A stretch of DNA of 64,000 bases. Source: Caulochytrium protostelioides (taxonomy: Eukaryota > Chytridiomycota > Caulochytriomycetes > Caulochytriales > Caulochytriaceae). Numbering within the stretch: the first letter of the stretch is position 1; every line of letters begins with the position of its first letter. The stretch is taken from assembly GCA_003615045.1 (NCBI GenBank), contig ML014141.1, forward strand, positions 86,042-150,041, in the 5' to 3' direction. Under the pieces are notes generated by a model, which had not been told where the DNA came from, did not search any database, and saw nothing but the letters and a program-made list of their open reading frames with translations. Positions 9,795 to 19,172 of this stretch are shown here, in pieces. Position numbers and translations under genes: made by a program.

Positions 9795-11993
9795 ATGCCC
9801 ACGACAACAACAACGACGACGACCCCCGCCCCGGCCGCGGCGCTGTCGCCGGCGCCATCACCGGCGATGTCGCCGTTCGCCATCCACCATGCCGACTCGC
9901 GCGCCCACGGCTGTGTCCATCTCGCGGCTATCAAGCGCGCCCAAGCCGCCGGCGCGGCCGCCGGCGCCGATGCCGCCGACCTCGCGGCCGCCGCGATGCC
10001 GACCGACCTGAGGACCGGATACCGCGCCGCCGTCCGGTGGGCGCTGGGCCACCGCGTCCGCCACACGGCCCTCGCTCTGCTCAAGCAGGTCGGCCGCCAG
10101 CGCGACGCAGGGAAGCGCGGCGGCCAGCGCGGCGCCAACGCACATGCCATCGACGACGACGACGACGACGACGACGGGTGGGCGCATGACCACGTGGCTG
10201 TGGAGCTCGTGAGCCCGACGGGCAGCGGGTCGGCCGCGACGCGCGCGCGGCGTGGCCGGCGCGTCGCGCAGGCCATCCAACAGGAGGCGGCGATCGTCGC
10301 GCAGCTACCGGCGCCGCGCTGCCAGACCTGCCGGCGGCTCTCGGGCCCCGTGCATCTCTGCCTCGTGTGCCCCACGGCGCAGTGCCACCACGGCCACATG
10401 CAGCAGCACCAGGCCCAGACGGGCCACGGTTTCACGATGGATATCCGCTTTCTCACCGTGTACTGCATCCAGTGCGCGTCCTTCGTGTACGACTTCGACC
10501 TCGAGCACATCCAGCATACGGAGCTCGTACGGCACAACATGTTTGTGTCGCGCGTGCGCGACCCGCAGGCGCCATACAGCCGCCGCGCGCTCGGCGGATG
10601 GGATGCCGACGCCGCCGAGCTCGAGTACATCCGCATGCGCACGGCGCCGCTCAGCTGCCCGCGGCCCCGCGGCATGATGAATCTCGGCAACACGTGCTTC
10701 ATGAACGTCATTGTCCAGACCATCCTGCACAACCCGCTGCTCCAAGCATACTTTCTGGGCGACAAGCACTCGCGCAAGACGTGCCACACCGAGGACTGCC
10801 TCGCGTGCGCGCTCGATGTTATTTTCGCGCAGGCGTTCACGGGCGAGACGACACCGTATTCGCCTACCTCGCTGCTGTATACGCACTGGAAGAACGCGCA
10901 AGAGCTGGCCGGGTATGCGCAGCATGACGCCCACGAGTTCTTTATCTCGCTGCTCAACAACATGCATCGCAGCTGCGCGCCCACCGACAGCTGCGACGCG
11001 CGACAGTGCACCTGCGTCATCCACAACACCTTCGCGGGGCTGCTGCAATCCGAAGTCACCTGCAACATGTGTGGCAACACGTCTGTCGCGCTCGACCCGG
11101 TCCTCGACTTCTCGCTCGATGTCAAGCTCACCAAGAAGGCCAAGCGCACCACCAAGAAGACGCAGCACCAGGCCGCGTCGCAGAGCGATGCCGCCGCCGA
11201 CGGAGCCGGGGCGGACGGCATGACGGCCAGCCAGCAGAGCGCGACCGATGGAGCCGACGGCTCTTTGCACGGGGACGCGAACGGGACTCCCCCGCCGGCC
11301 CGCTCGGCCGGCGGCGGCGGGAGCAGTCCGCCACCCGCCGCGTCGGGCAGCACGCTGGTCGAGTGCCTCGACCGGTTCACGCTCCCGGAGCGCCTCAACG
11401 CGGGCTCCTACCGCTGCACAGGCTGCAACCAGCCCGCCGACGAGGCCGTCAAGCAGCTCTCTGTCAAGCACGTGCCGCCCATCGTCTGCTTCCAGCTCAA
11501 GGCCTACCAGGGCGGCATGGGCGGCAGCTCCAAGGTCAACGTGCACGTGCGGCTGAGCACCGAGCTTGACATGACACCGTACATGACCCAGAGCGTGCGG
11601 CAGCGCACGCGCCACCCGCCGCCGCAGCGGGACCTCGCCTCCGGGGCGACGGCGCCGGTGCCCGGCCAGGGAGCCGCGACGTCTGTGCCCGGCCACGAGG
11701 GCAGCGGCGCGCCCGGGCCGAAACGATCCAAGGCCACACGGGTCCTGCCCTATGACCCGGCCGGCCACAGCGTGCCGCGCTACCGGTACCGCTTGTTCGC
11801 CGTCATTAACCATGTGGGCAAGCTGGATACGGGCCACTACACCAACTTTTGCCGTGGCGCCAACGGCCAGTGGTTCCGTTTCGACGACCACCATGTGACG
11901 CCCAGCAGCGAGCAGGAAGTGCTGGCGAGCGACGTCTACATGTGCTTCTATGCACAGGAGAACCTGGCCTACCATCTGGGTCGGTCTGGATGA
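9795..11993 (+). CDS. UBP8: Ubiquitin-specific protease, Ubp8/USP22 type (SAGA DUB module)
   Basis: A single exon of 732 residues; the ATG at 9795 is the first in frame (the open frame extends to a GTG at 9786). Residues about 175-240 form a Cys/His-rich UBP zinc finger (CQTCRRLSGPVHLCLVCP, then CHHGH, then YCIQC). The catalytic core starts at about 290: Cys box MNLGNTCFMN with Cys301, QHDAHEFFISLLNN, CXXC pairs at about 418-421 and 538-541 for a structural zinc, and His box GHYTNF with His681. The order ZnF-UBP then USP domain, and the sequence around the Cys box, fit Ubp8/USP22, which removes ubiquitin from histone H2B within SAGA. Low-complexity insertions occur at the N-terminus (poly-Thr, Ala-rich, eight consecutive Asp) and at about 440-520 (Ala/Gly/Pro-rich) inside the catalytic domain. 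The partner genes SGF11, SUS1 and SGF73 are not in this window. Confidence 0.9.
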   Translation: MPTTTTTTTTPAPAAALSPAPSPAMSPFAIHHADSRAHGCVHLAAIKRAQAAGAAAGADAADLAAAAMPTDLRTGYRAAVRWALGHRVRHTALALLKQVGRQRDAGKRGGQRGANAHAIDDDDDDDDGWAHDHVAVELVSPTGSGSAATRARRGRRVAQAIQQEAAIVAQLPAPRCQTCRRLSGPVHLCLVCPTAQCHHGHMQQHQAQTGHGFTMDIRFLTVYCIQCASFVYDFDLEHIQHTELVRHNMFVSRVRDPQAPYSRRALGGWDADAAELEYIRMRTAPLSCPRPRGMMNLGNTCFMNVIVQTILHNPLLQAYFLGDKHSRKTCHTEDCLACALDVIFAQAFTGETTPYSPTSLLYTHWKNAQELAGYAQHDAHEFFISLLNNMHRSCAPTDSCDARQCTCVIHNTFAGLLQSEVTCNMCGNTSVALDPVLDFSLDVKLTKKAKRTTKKTQHQAASQSDAAADGAGADGMTASQQSATDGADGSLHGDANGTPPPARSAGGGGSSPPPAASGSTLVECLDRFTLPERLNAGSYRCTGCNQPADEAVKQLSVKHVPPIVCFQLKAYQGGMGGSSKVNVHVRLSTELDMTPYMTQSVRQRTRHPPPQRDLASGATAPVPGQGAATSVPGHEGSGAPGPKRSKATRVLPYDPAGHSVPRYRYRLFAVINHVGKLDTGHYTNFCRGANGQWFRFDDHHVTPSSEQEVLASDVYMCFYAQENLAYHLGRSG

Positions 11994-12143
11994 CCATCGC
12001 GTCCGTTTCCCACCCATCAACGATCGCTCGAGATCTTTGCGTTTTTTTTTTCGTGTCACCGATTCGTATTACTTGAGTATATCGCCAGAGGATACCAGAT
12101 CCTCTCTGTGGCGCTTGATTTCCACACAGCCCAGCGCGGAGGA

Positions 12144-13673
12144 TTAGCGGGCCCGCTCGGAGTGGTCGCTTTCGGGATCGACAAAGTCGTCGTCATCGTC
12201 ATCATCATCGCCGTCGTCGTCGCGATCACCGTTGCTGTTGTCGTTGTTGTCGTTGTTGTCGTTGTTGCCGTTGTTCTCGTTGTCGTTGTCGCTGCCGGAC
12301 TCGTCATCGGACGGCGGCGCCGGCACGGGCCGCATGCGCCGCTTCGGCGGCACGACACGCGGCCGGCCCTGGCTGTCCAGGCTTCCGACCGACGCCGGCC
12401 GGTCCGCCGGATCCCATCCATTCGACGCGGTGTTCGCGTGCGCCGCGAGTGCCTGCGACAGCGGCGACTCGCCCGTCAGCCCCTCTACGCCATCGCCGCC
12501 GTCGCCTTCGCCACGGCCCCGCCCGGGCATCCAGTCATGCGCAACCGCGGACGCCATGATCGGATGCCCGTCGTGGCGCCGCTGCGTGGAGGGTACGGTG
12601 TGGTCGAAGAGCATGGTCTCGGGCCGCGGGGCGGCCTCGCCGCGCTCCCAGCGGCCGGCCGTGCCCGCGTGCACATAGCCTTCGGTGGGCGCGACGAAGC
12701 CGGCGCCGCCGAGGATGGGCGCGCCCGGGTCGAACCGGTTCGGCTCGCCGCGTTCGGCCGCGCCGTACGCCGAGGCATAGTCGATCGGGTCGACGTGGAT
12801 GTGGCTCTGCTTCGGGAGCGCGGTCGACCAGCGGACGGCGCGGCGGCGGCGGCGGCGCACAACGATCACGACGACAATAAGGAGGGCGCCGCCGCCGATG
12901 AGGATCGCGAGCAGGGTCACCACGCCACCGGGCAGGCTGCCGAGGTGCATCGGGTCGGCCTTCTGGTGGTGTTCAGCGGCGTTCAGCGGCGCGGCGGTGG
13001 CCTGGCCGGTGACCTGGCCGGTGCCAGCCCCGGCGAACGCCGGGTTGGCCTCGGTGGCTTTGGATCCCGCGTTGATCCCGTCGAGAGGCCAGTCTAGGGG
13101 CGGCAGCTCGACGGCTGCGGGCTCGGCTAGGCCGGCCTGTCTCACACTTGCTTCCGCCTTTTGCGGCTGGTGGCTGCCATGATGATCATGCGGTTGTGAC
13201 GCATCTGTTTCCTTGGCTGACTCGGCGGCAGGAGCGTCTTCACTCGCTGCTGCCGGTGCCTGATGGGAATTCGCATCGGTATCGGCATCCGCATGCGCAT
13301 CAACGTCGTCGTCGTCCTGAAAGTTCTCGTGCGTATGAATCACATGTTGGCTGTGGCGGCCACGTGCGCTGGTCTGCCGATCCGTGCCCGCCTCATGGCG
13401 GTGATGGTGCTGATGGTTGTGCTGATAGCTGTGCTGATGCGGGTTCGCTGTCTCTTCCGACTGCGTGACTTCTTGATTCGACGCATCGTTCGCAGCGTCG
13501 TCGGCGGGAGTGGGGTCCTTGTCGTGATGGTGATGGTGATGGTGCCCTTCTGCGTCCGTCACTTCATGGCGACGACGCAGCCGGCGGCGGATCGTCTTCA
13601 AAGGATCGGTGTCGCCGGCGGTCTGCCGCGCCTGCAGGGCGCGCCGAGCCCGCCGGAGCTGGATCGCCACCAT
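12144..13673 (-). CDS. His-rich, single-pass membrane protein of unknown function
   Basis: A 509-codon frame from ATG 13673. One strong membrane helix lies at about residues 248-275 (VVTLLAILIGGGALLIVVVIVV), followed by six Arg, so the C-terminal half should be cytosolic. The N-terminal half is rich in His (a run of seven at about 44-50, then clusters such as HQHSYQHNHQHHHRH), Asp, Glu, Gln and Ala. The cytosolic tail is Pro/Gly/Asp-rich and ends with long Asn/Asp repeats (eight consecutive Asp). No enzyme domain is seen. No signal peptide precedes the helix in this model, so a 5' exon may be missing: upstream, 13700-13940 minus holds a codon-like stretch (ADARGFAVLILESLD) and plausible acceptors at ATTCAG and CTGCAG just before 13673. 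The His clusters could bind metal, but that is inference. Confidence 0.6.
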   Translation of the reverse strand: MVAIQLRRARRALQARQTAGDTDPLKTIRRRLRRRHEVTDAEGHHHHHHHDKDPTPADDAANDASNQEVTQSEETANPHQHSYQHNHQHHHRHEAGTDRQTSARGRHSQHVIHTHENFQDDDDVDAHADADTDANSHQAPAAASEDAPAAESAKETDASQPHDHHGSHQPQKAEASVRQAGLAEPAAVELPPLDWPLDGINAGSKATEANPAFAGAGTGQVTGQATAAPLNAAEHHQKADPMHLGSLPGGVVTLLAILIGGGALLIVVVIVVRRRRRRAVRWSTALPKQSHIHVDPIDYASAYGAAERGEPNRFDPGAPILGGAGFVAPTEGYVHAGTAGRWERGEAAPRPETMLFDHTVPSTQRRHDGHPIMASAVAHDWMPGRGRGEGDGGDGVEGLTGESPLSQALAAHANTASNGWDPADRPASVGSLDSQGRPRVVPPKRRMRPVPAPPSDDESGSDNDNENNGNNDNNDNNDNSNGDRDDDGDDDDDDDDFVDPESDHSERAR

Positions 13674-14867
13674 AGCTGCAGGGCGCCTGAATGCAGCAAG
13701 ACCGGCCAGAGATGTCGCCGCCGCCGCCGCTCGTCGCTCGTGATTGTTCGCAGCGAAGGGCGGAATACCGCCGTTGTGTATCTGAAGTACTCGGCAGAAT
13801 CCAGGGACTCCAAGATGAGGACGGCGAAACCGCGAGCGTCGGCAAAGAAAATGTCGGCGTCGGCCACCGCAGGAACGGCGTATAGGACAAATGGAAACGG
13901 ACGACCGCCATGCGTCGAGCGACGGGAATGCGTGGGCACGCCAAGTGCGAGACTAAGGTGTCAGCGACGGCTCGATGGGATGTCGGTCAGCATGCCGATA
14001 AGGAAAACGGATCGGGTGGACGACCCAGCGGCGTCAGCGCATGCGCAACGGTGGCAGTGCTGCGGATTCCGTCACTTCTAGGAGGTTTGGCCGACTTCCA
14101 GTCTCAAACGCCGTCCATCGGCACTCTCGCCTCCGTTCCGCCCACCCCAGGGTCCATCGACGGGTATGAACGCTCGCCCGTCTTCCCACGAACAATCTGC
14201 TGCACCATGTTGCTTGATCCCTCTGATTTACAGGAGCCATCCCAGCCATCCGACCCCCCATGTCTCACCGGACTCACAGGACGTTAGAGCAGCCCTTAGC
14301 TGACCTCGCTGATCTCGCTCGCCGCGCTCATCGACTTGCCTTGCCTGACGGCTATCACTCGGACCGTCCAACTTGTGCTAGAAAAATGGCGCAGACCCTT
14401 GAATGGAGAGACAACGCCATCGGAGCTCAATCAATGGCGTTTCCGTGACGGATCCACACGATGAGCGCCAAAAAATGGCATTCTTCTGTGCCGTGACGCC
14501 TATTCGGCTGGTAGACGCCCCATGGGAGAGGACCCCTTCGATCCTCGTCACGCAGCCCTGGGGTCTCGACGACGGCCGGGACGAGTCGATGACACCACGC
14601 GCGGCGGGATCGCACCGCGTCGTCAGGACGCGATGCCGACCCGCCGTATCGAGTGATGACATGAAAGTGTATTAACTACAAAACTACGAGTGTATCGGCG
14701 CCACGACTCGGGATGCCGAAGGTTGATTTCTATACATGCCAGGACGCGCTGTCCTGGCCCTCTATCGATGCACGCCCACGTGGCGGCGTACCCTGTCGCA
14801 CGAGCAAAGGAGGCTTGCTCGGACGATGGGCTTGGGGTTGCGGGTTGCGGGGAAGGCTGGTGGCTGG
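13674..14867. other. Intergenic region, possibly with a missed 5' exon near its left end
   Basis: About 1.2 kb between two minus-strand genes: the 5' side of the His-rich protein gene and the 3' side of the FAM72 gene. At 13700-13940 on the minus strand there is a frame with protein-like composition that may be an upstream exon of the His-rich gene. The rest shows no domain or repeat I can support. Confidence 0.4.
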
Positions 14868-15977
14868 TCAGCGACAGACTTCGGGGATGCGACTGAGCCG
14901 GTCGAGATCGACGTCGGGCCGCGGGAGGTGGCCCCAGAGCAGCTGGACTTCCTCCGAGGTCTGGCGGGCGCGCGCCTTGACGCCGTCGGCGCTCATCATA
15001 ATGAAATGCGAGTTGTGGCACGATGCTAAGCACACCGTGCAGGGCTGTGTGACGTTGTACCCAACGATGTTGCCGCTGATCAGACGCCATTGATCCGTCG
15101 GAAAGAAAATCAAGAACAGAGAAAATGAAATAAACGGTGAGCGTTTCGGTTATTTTCCATCACCGTCATCATCGTCTTGGCATCATGGAATCATGGAATC
15201 ATGGTTCCACGACGGTACGCCAGCATAGCATCATGACACTGAGGCGTCTTACCAGCCAAGACAGGCGACGTCGCGGATGCGACACATGCAGTTGCGCGTG
15301 ACGTACTCGTCGCCGACCGGGGAAACCTTGTTGGGCACGACGATGTCGGTGCTGTAGAGCTCGACGCGCGTGTCCGCCAGCAGGATGGCCTTCATGCCGC
15401 GCTGGCAGACCATTGTGTCGCAGTACGCACACTGCAGCAAGCACACGGGCTTGTTGCGGAAGTTCGGGTGCATCGCCTCACCGCTCGACGGCCGCATCAC
15501 CACGGGGGGTGCAGGTGGCGGCAGCACCACCGGCGGCGCCGGCCGCCGCACAGCGGGCTGCTGTTGCTGGAGTTGCTGCTGCGGCGGTGGCGGGACAAAG
15601 GCATGCGAACGCGGGACCGGCGGCTGGAGGGCGAGCTGCTGCGCAGGCCCACTCGTCGGTCCATAGACGTTCTGCACGGCCTCGGTGATACTGATGCGGC
15701 GGATCTGGACAGCGTTGGCGCCCGTGGCGGGCGTGCGGCCGGTCGCGGCGGTCGTGGCCGCGTCGCCCGGGATTCCGGCGGCGGCAGGGACTGGCTGGCC
15801 GCTGGCCGCAGCGTTGCGGTAGAGTTCGTTGACGGTGTGCGTCAGGGCGAGCGCTTGCTGGTGCGGCGCGGGGCCCTCGAGCCGCGGGCGGTAGCTGTTG
15901 ATGTGGGACCGAGGCTCGAGCGGCGGGACCCCGCGGTATGCCGACGCATCGGCGGACGGGGTCGATCGCTGGACCAT
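14868..15977 (-). CDS. FAM72: FAM72 family protein, two exons
   Basis: Exon 1 is 15977-15253, the intron 15252-15076 (177 nt, GTAAGA...GATCAG), exon 2 15075-14868, giving 310 residues. The last about 130 residues follow animal FAM72 closely: Cys pair CAYC, then RGMKAILLADT, ELYSTDI, CMCRIRDVACLGCGNIVGY across the splice, then PCTVCLASCHNSHF and LLWGHLP. The CGN codon is rebuilt exactly by the intron (TG|C), which fixes both splice sites. Conserved Cys residues suggest a zinc-stabilised fold. Human FAM72A binds the uracil glycosylase UNG2 and promotes its loss; whether that applies in a fungus is unknown. The first about 180 residues are a Pro/Gln/Ala-rich extension absent from the animal proteins (ca. 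149 residues long). A TATATAAG lies 345 bp upstream of the ATG. Confidence 0.9.
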
Positions 15978-16321
15978 CGTGGACGAGTCGGCGCGACGAC
16001 TAGCGCTTAGCGACTAACGATGAGCAACTAGCGATTAACGAGAGGCGATGGGGAGGGACCGGCGGGGCGATGCGGCGGGTCGCAGAGCAGCGCAGCAAAC
16101 CCAGGACGGGCGAGTCGGCTCGGAAGGGTCGCAGAGCATCCAGCACGACAACGATAGACCCATGCCAATATTGGAGCGTCGATGTCACATGGAACCGATG
16201 TCTCGCCTCCCAGCCCTGCCAACCTTCTGTCTTGAGCGGGACCATCGGCCCCCCAGCGATGGGGGCGATGCCGGCATGCTCGACAGCCTCCGTGATCGAC
16301 GATCTGCAAGCGGGTCCTACG

Positions 16322-16329
16322 CTTATATA
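16322..16329 (-). promoter_or_regulatory. TATA box candidate for FAM72
   Basis: TATATAAG followed by CG on the minus strand, 345 bp upstream of the FAM72 ATG. The same octamer occurs before the kinase-WW and TPPP genes. Confidence 0.45.
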
Positions 16330-17276
16330 TTGAGATTCCCCATGAGGGGGGCATCCGCTGTTGTCGTGGTCGTTGCCGTCGCCGCCGTCGCCGTCAGGTG
16401 AACCCGTGAACGTGATCAGCGGCCGCCGCGCGGGGCCCCGACCGCCCTCCATCCGTCGTTGTTTGCTCGCCAGGTCCGCTCCCAAGATCGGCTCGCCGCC
16501 CGCGTGATGTCCGCGCCGGGGTCGGCGTGGCAACCACTCGGGCCTTCGGGCCCTCCCACGCGCGCTGGCACGCCTGCGGTGTGATGCCGCGGCCACGGAA
16601 TCCGGAATGGGGAATGCACCCGAGCGCGCGCGATGTCATGCCATTCGATACCCATGCGAAACGATACCCATGCGAAGCGATGCAATGCGAAGCGATGCGG
16701 CCAATGCGGGCGGCCATCCGGCCGTCTCGACACCCCGACAACGCGTGGTGGTAGCTCGTCGAGGTGGTGATGGTCGTGGCCATGGTCGTGGCCGTGGCCT
16801 TGGACGCGCGATGCTCGCGGTCGTGGGGCTCTGTGCCGAGCGCGCAAGTCGACGGCCGCCGGCGCCGCCGCGGGCGCGATCGAGGGCATCCGGCGGGCTG
16901 ACCGGCCGGCCACTCGTCCGCGCGCCCCCTCCCGCGAGGCCCATCCAAAGTCCGATATAGGCCGTAGGCTACGGCGCCCGCAGGCGGCATCCACGTTGCG
17001 CAAGGGGCCGCCGCCGCCGATCGTCGACGCCTCTCTTTTCAAACCCCGCAAGCCCGGCGGCCCACAGCAGCTCCTGGGCACTGCCGGAGCGGCCATCGGC
17101 CGCAGCAGGAGGTGACGGCGGCGGCGGCGGCGGCAGCGGTCAGCCGGTGAGTCGCCGACGCGCGAGGACACGCGACGATGCGATTCACGGGACGGACTCG
17201 GCGAATGGGCAGCCAAGGACGCCGCCGCTCCGCGCTCGACAACGACGCTCGGCCAGGGATTCGATGCCAGTCGATG

Positions 17277-17340
17277 CCATCGCCATCGCCGTGGCCATCG
17301 CCGTCGCCATCGCCGTCGCCGTCGCCGTCGCCATCGCCTC
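17277..17340. repeat. CCATCG/CCGTCG hexanucleotide repeat
   Basis: About ten six-base units alternating CCATCG and CCGTCG with one CCGTGG variant, inside the FAM72-kinase intergenic region. Confidence 0.75.
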
Positions 17341-18744
17341 CTCCCGGCGCGGCCAGCAGGCAGATCTCCGACGCCATCGGCGTGGTCGGCCAGCCGCCCT
17401 GCTAGCCTCCCCCACCATGAGCGGCACGGGCTGCATGTAAACCCTTCCACCGGGGCTGTCGGGGGGCGCCCGGCGCAGCGGAAGGCCGCTAGGCTCTCTG
17501 CTTCCGCTGGCGCGTCGCTGGCCGAGGAGCAACGCGCAGGCCGGCTACGGCGGCATCAAACCCCCGTCCGGCCATCGCGAACCCCCGATCCCGTAGGGAC
17601 GCGGGAGGTATCCACGCCGGCTTGCGGCGCGCACGGGCGCTTCGGGGACAACGATGCCGGAGACAACACGCTCACGGTGGTGTCGAAGGCGGCATCGCCA
17701 GACCAGCCATGGAATGGCTCTATTTTGGCGGGTCCAGTGCAGCTGGCGCGGCTGCCTCGCGGGACCGAGTCGCAGGAGATGCCCATGCCCACGACCATGC
17801 GGCTGGCTGATGTCGCCGTGTTTCAGAATGACGCAATCATATCATGAACACGTTTTCGTGCAGATGCCAAGGAAAATAGTCATCAAAGAGACGCGCCTCG
17901 ACGCCTTCCCCGATCCGATGTCTTTGGCCGTTCTAATTTTCCCTCGTCTGTGGAGTATGAAGCTCAAAAGGCGTTTTAGCAAACGATGGGAGCGAGAGGT
18001 GCGCCTTTTCCCGCTTTCTCGTGGGACGGTTCCGTCACGCTTCATCCGCGATTGGCCGCGATGGTCACCCGCGGCTGCCCCTGGGAGCGGGGAAAGCGCA
18101 GCAGTCGTCAGGAAGGATCGACGGCAGCCGCGATACGCGATAACTACGCCTCAGCACCCTGCAGGTCGAGGACGAAATTTGCTGTTATGCACAGAGGCGT
18201 TGTCTCTCGCCGTCGTGGCGACGGAGGACGCTCGGGCTAAGCGTGCCGGTCCGCGCTTCAGCTCCGGCTCGGGAGGCGCGACGGGGGCTCTCTTCCCTCA
18301 TGGCCACGGCCGTGCTGTGCCGCTCGAGCCGCCGCGGATGGGCACTGCCGACAGCGGTCAACGGGCCGTCGGCTGCCGACGATCCGCTTCCAACGGCGGT
18401 CCCGGCGGTCACAGCGGTCACAGCGCAGCAGCCATCAGCCAGCAGCCATCAACGGACCGGGAGAGACCCCAGAGAGATGCGCATCATCCCGAAGAGCCCC
18501 TCCGATGGTTGCGGTGGGCTGCTGACGCGACGTCCGGAAGGCCGCTTCGCCTTCGCCTGCCACGACGCCCGCAGGCGAGGACGACGGCAACGGCGACGGC
18601 GAAGGCGGGCGTAGGCGCAGCCGCCCAGGGACACAGGGACACGGGACCGCGGCGGTGCGGATCCGTGGTAGCAGGGGCTGGGGCCCCCGTGCGGGCGTGC
18701 TGTCCCGCCATCCGGGAAGAATGACGAGCGATGCAACAGACCCG

Positions 18745-18752
18745 TATATAAG
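18745..18752 (+). promoter_or_regulatory. TATA box candidate for the kinase-WW gene
   Basis: TATATAAG followed by CG, 421 bp upstream of the ATG at 19173; identical core and flank to the FAM72 element. Confidence 0.45.
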
Positions 18753-19172
18753 CGATCGTGCGCTGTTGCGTGAAACGGCAGCAGGACCGTCACACTCCAC
18801 GGTCGACATGGGCGCGGGTGTGCAGGTGGTATTGGTGGTGGATGGGCCCATGAATGGGTGTACGCAGGCGTGCCATGCATAACACGATTGACGAGGGGTC
18901 CTTCAAGGCGGCGTCAAGGTCTCCCGGCGGCGACGGATCTTCCTGCCGCGCTTCCACTTCCCGTCGACGTGCTGTCGACGATCCTCTGCTGACACCGAGG
19001 CCCTGCATCCACGCACTGACCGAGACGAGTCGGCGTCCATCTCGCCCACGGCTCGTCCTGATACCATACCGAGATCGCGACGGCGGCCGGGCCCTTATCG
19101 GATCATTCGATCGTGCTTTCCCTTCCATCAGACCCGTCGGCCACGGCCCTTGACGGCAGCACCCGCGCCACG

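Larger units (their letters stand above)
15978..19172. other. Large divergent intergenic region
   Basis: About 3.2 kb between FAM72 (minus) and the kinase gene (plus). It carries TATA elements facing each way (16322-16329 minus, 18745-18752 plus) and a hexanucleotide repeat at 17277-17340. Long frames such as 16416-17450 minus and 17654-18724 plus are Arg/Pro/Ser-rich with no domains and look like chance frames in GC-rich DNA. No gene called. Confidence 0.5.

Noticed and set aside
16416-17450. Minus-strand frame of 344 codons in the FAM72-kinase spacer
   Set aside because: Arg/Ala/Ser-rich chance frame in GC-rich DNA; no domain, and the sequence carries hexanucleotide repeats.
17654-18724. 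Plus-strand frame of 356 codons
   Set aside because: No recognisable motif, Arg/Pro/Ser-rich, and it runs up to the TATA element of the kinase gene.
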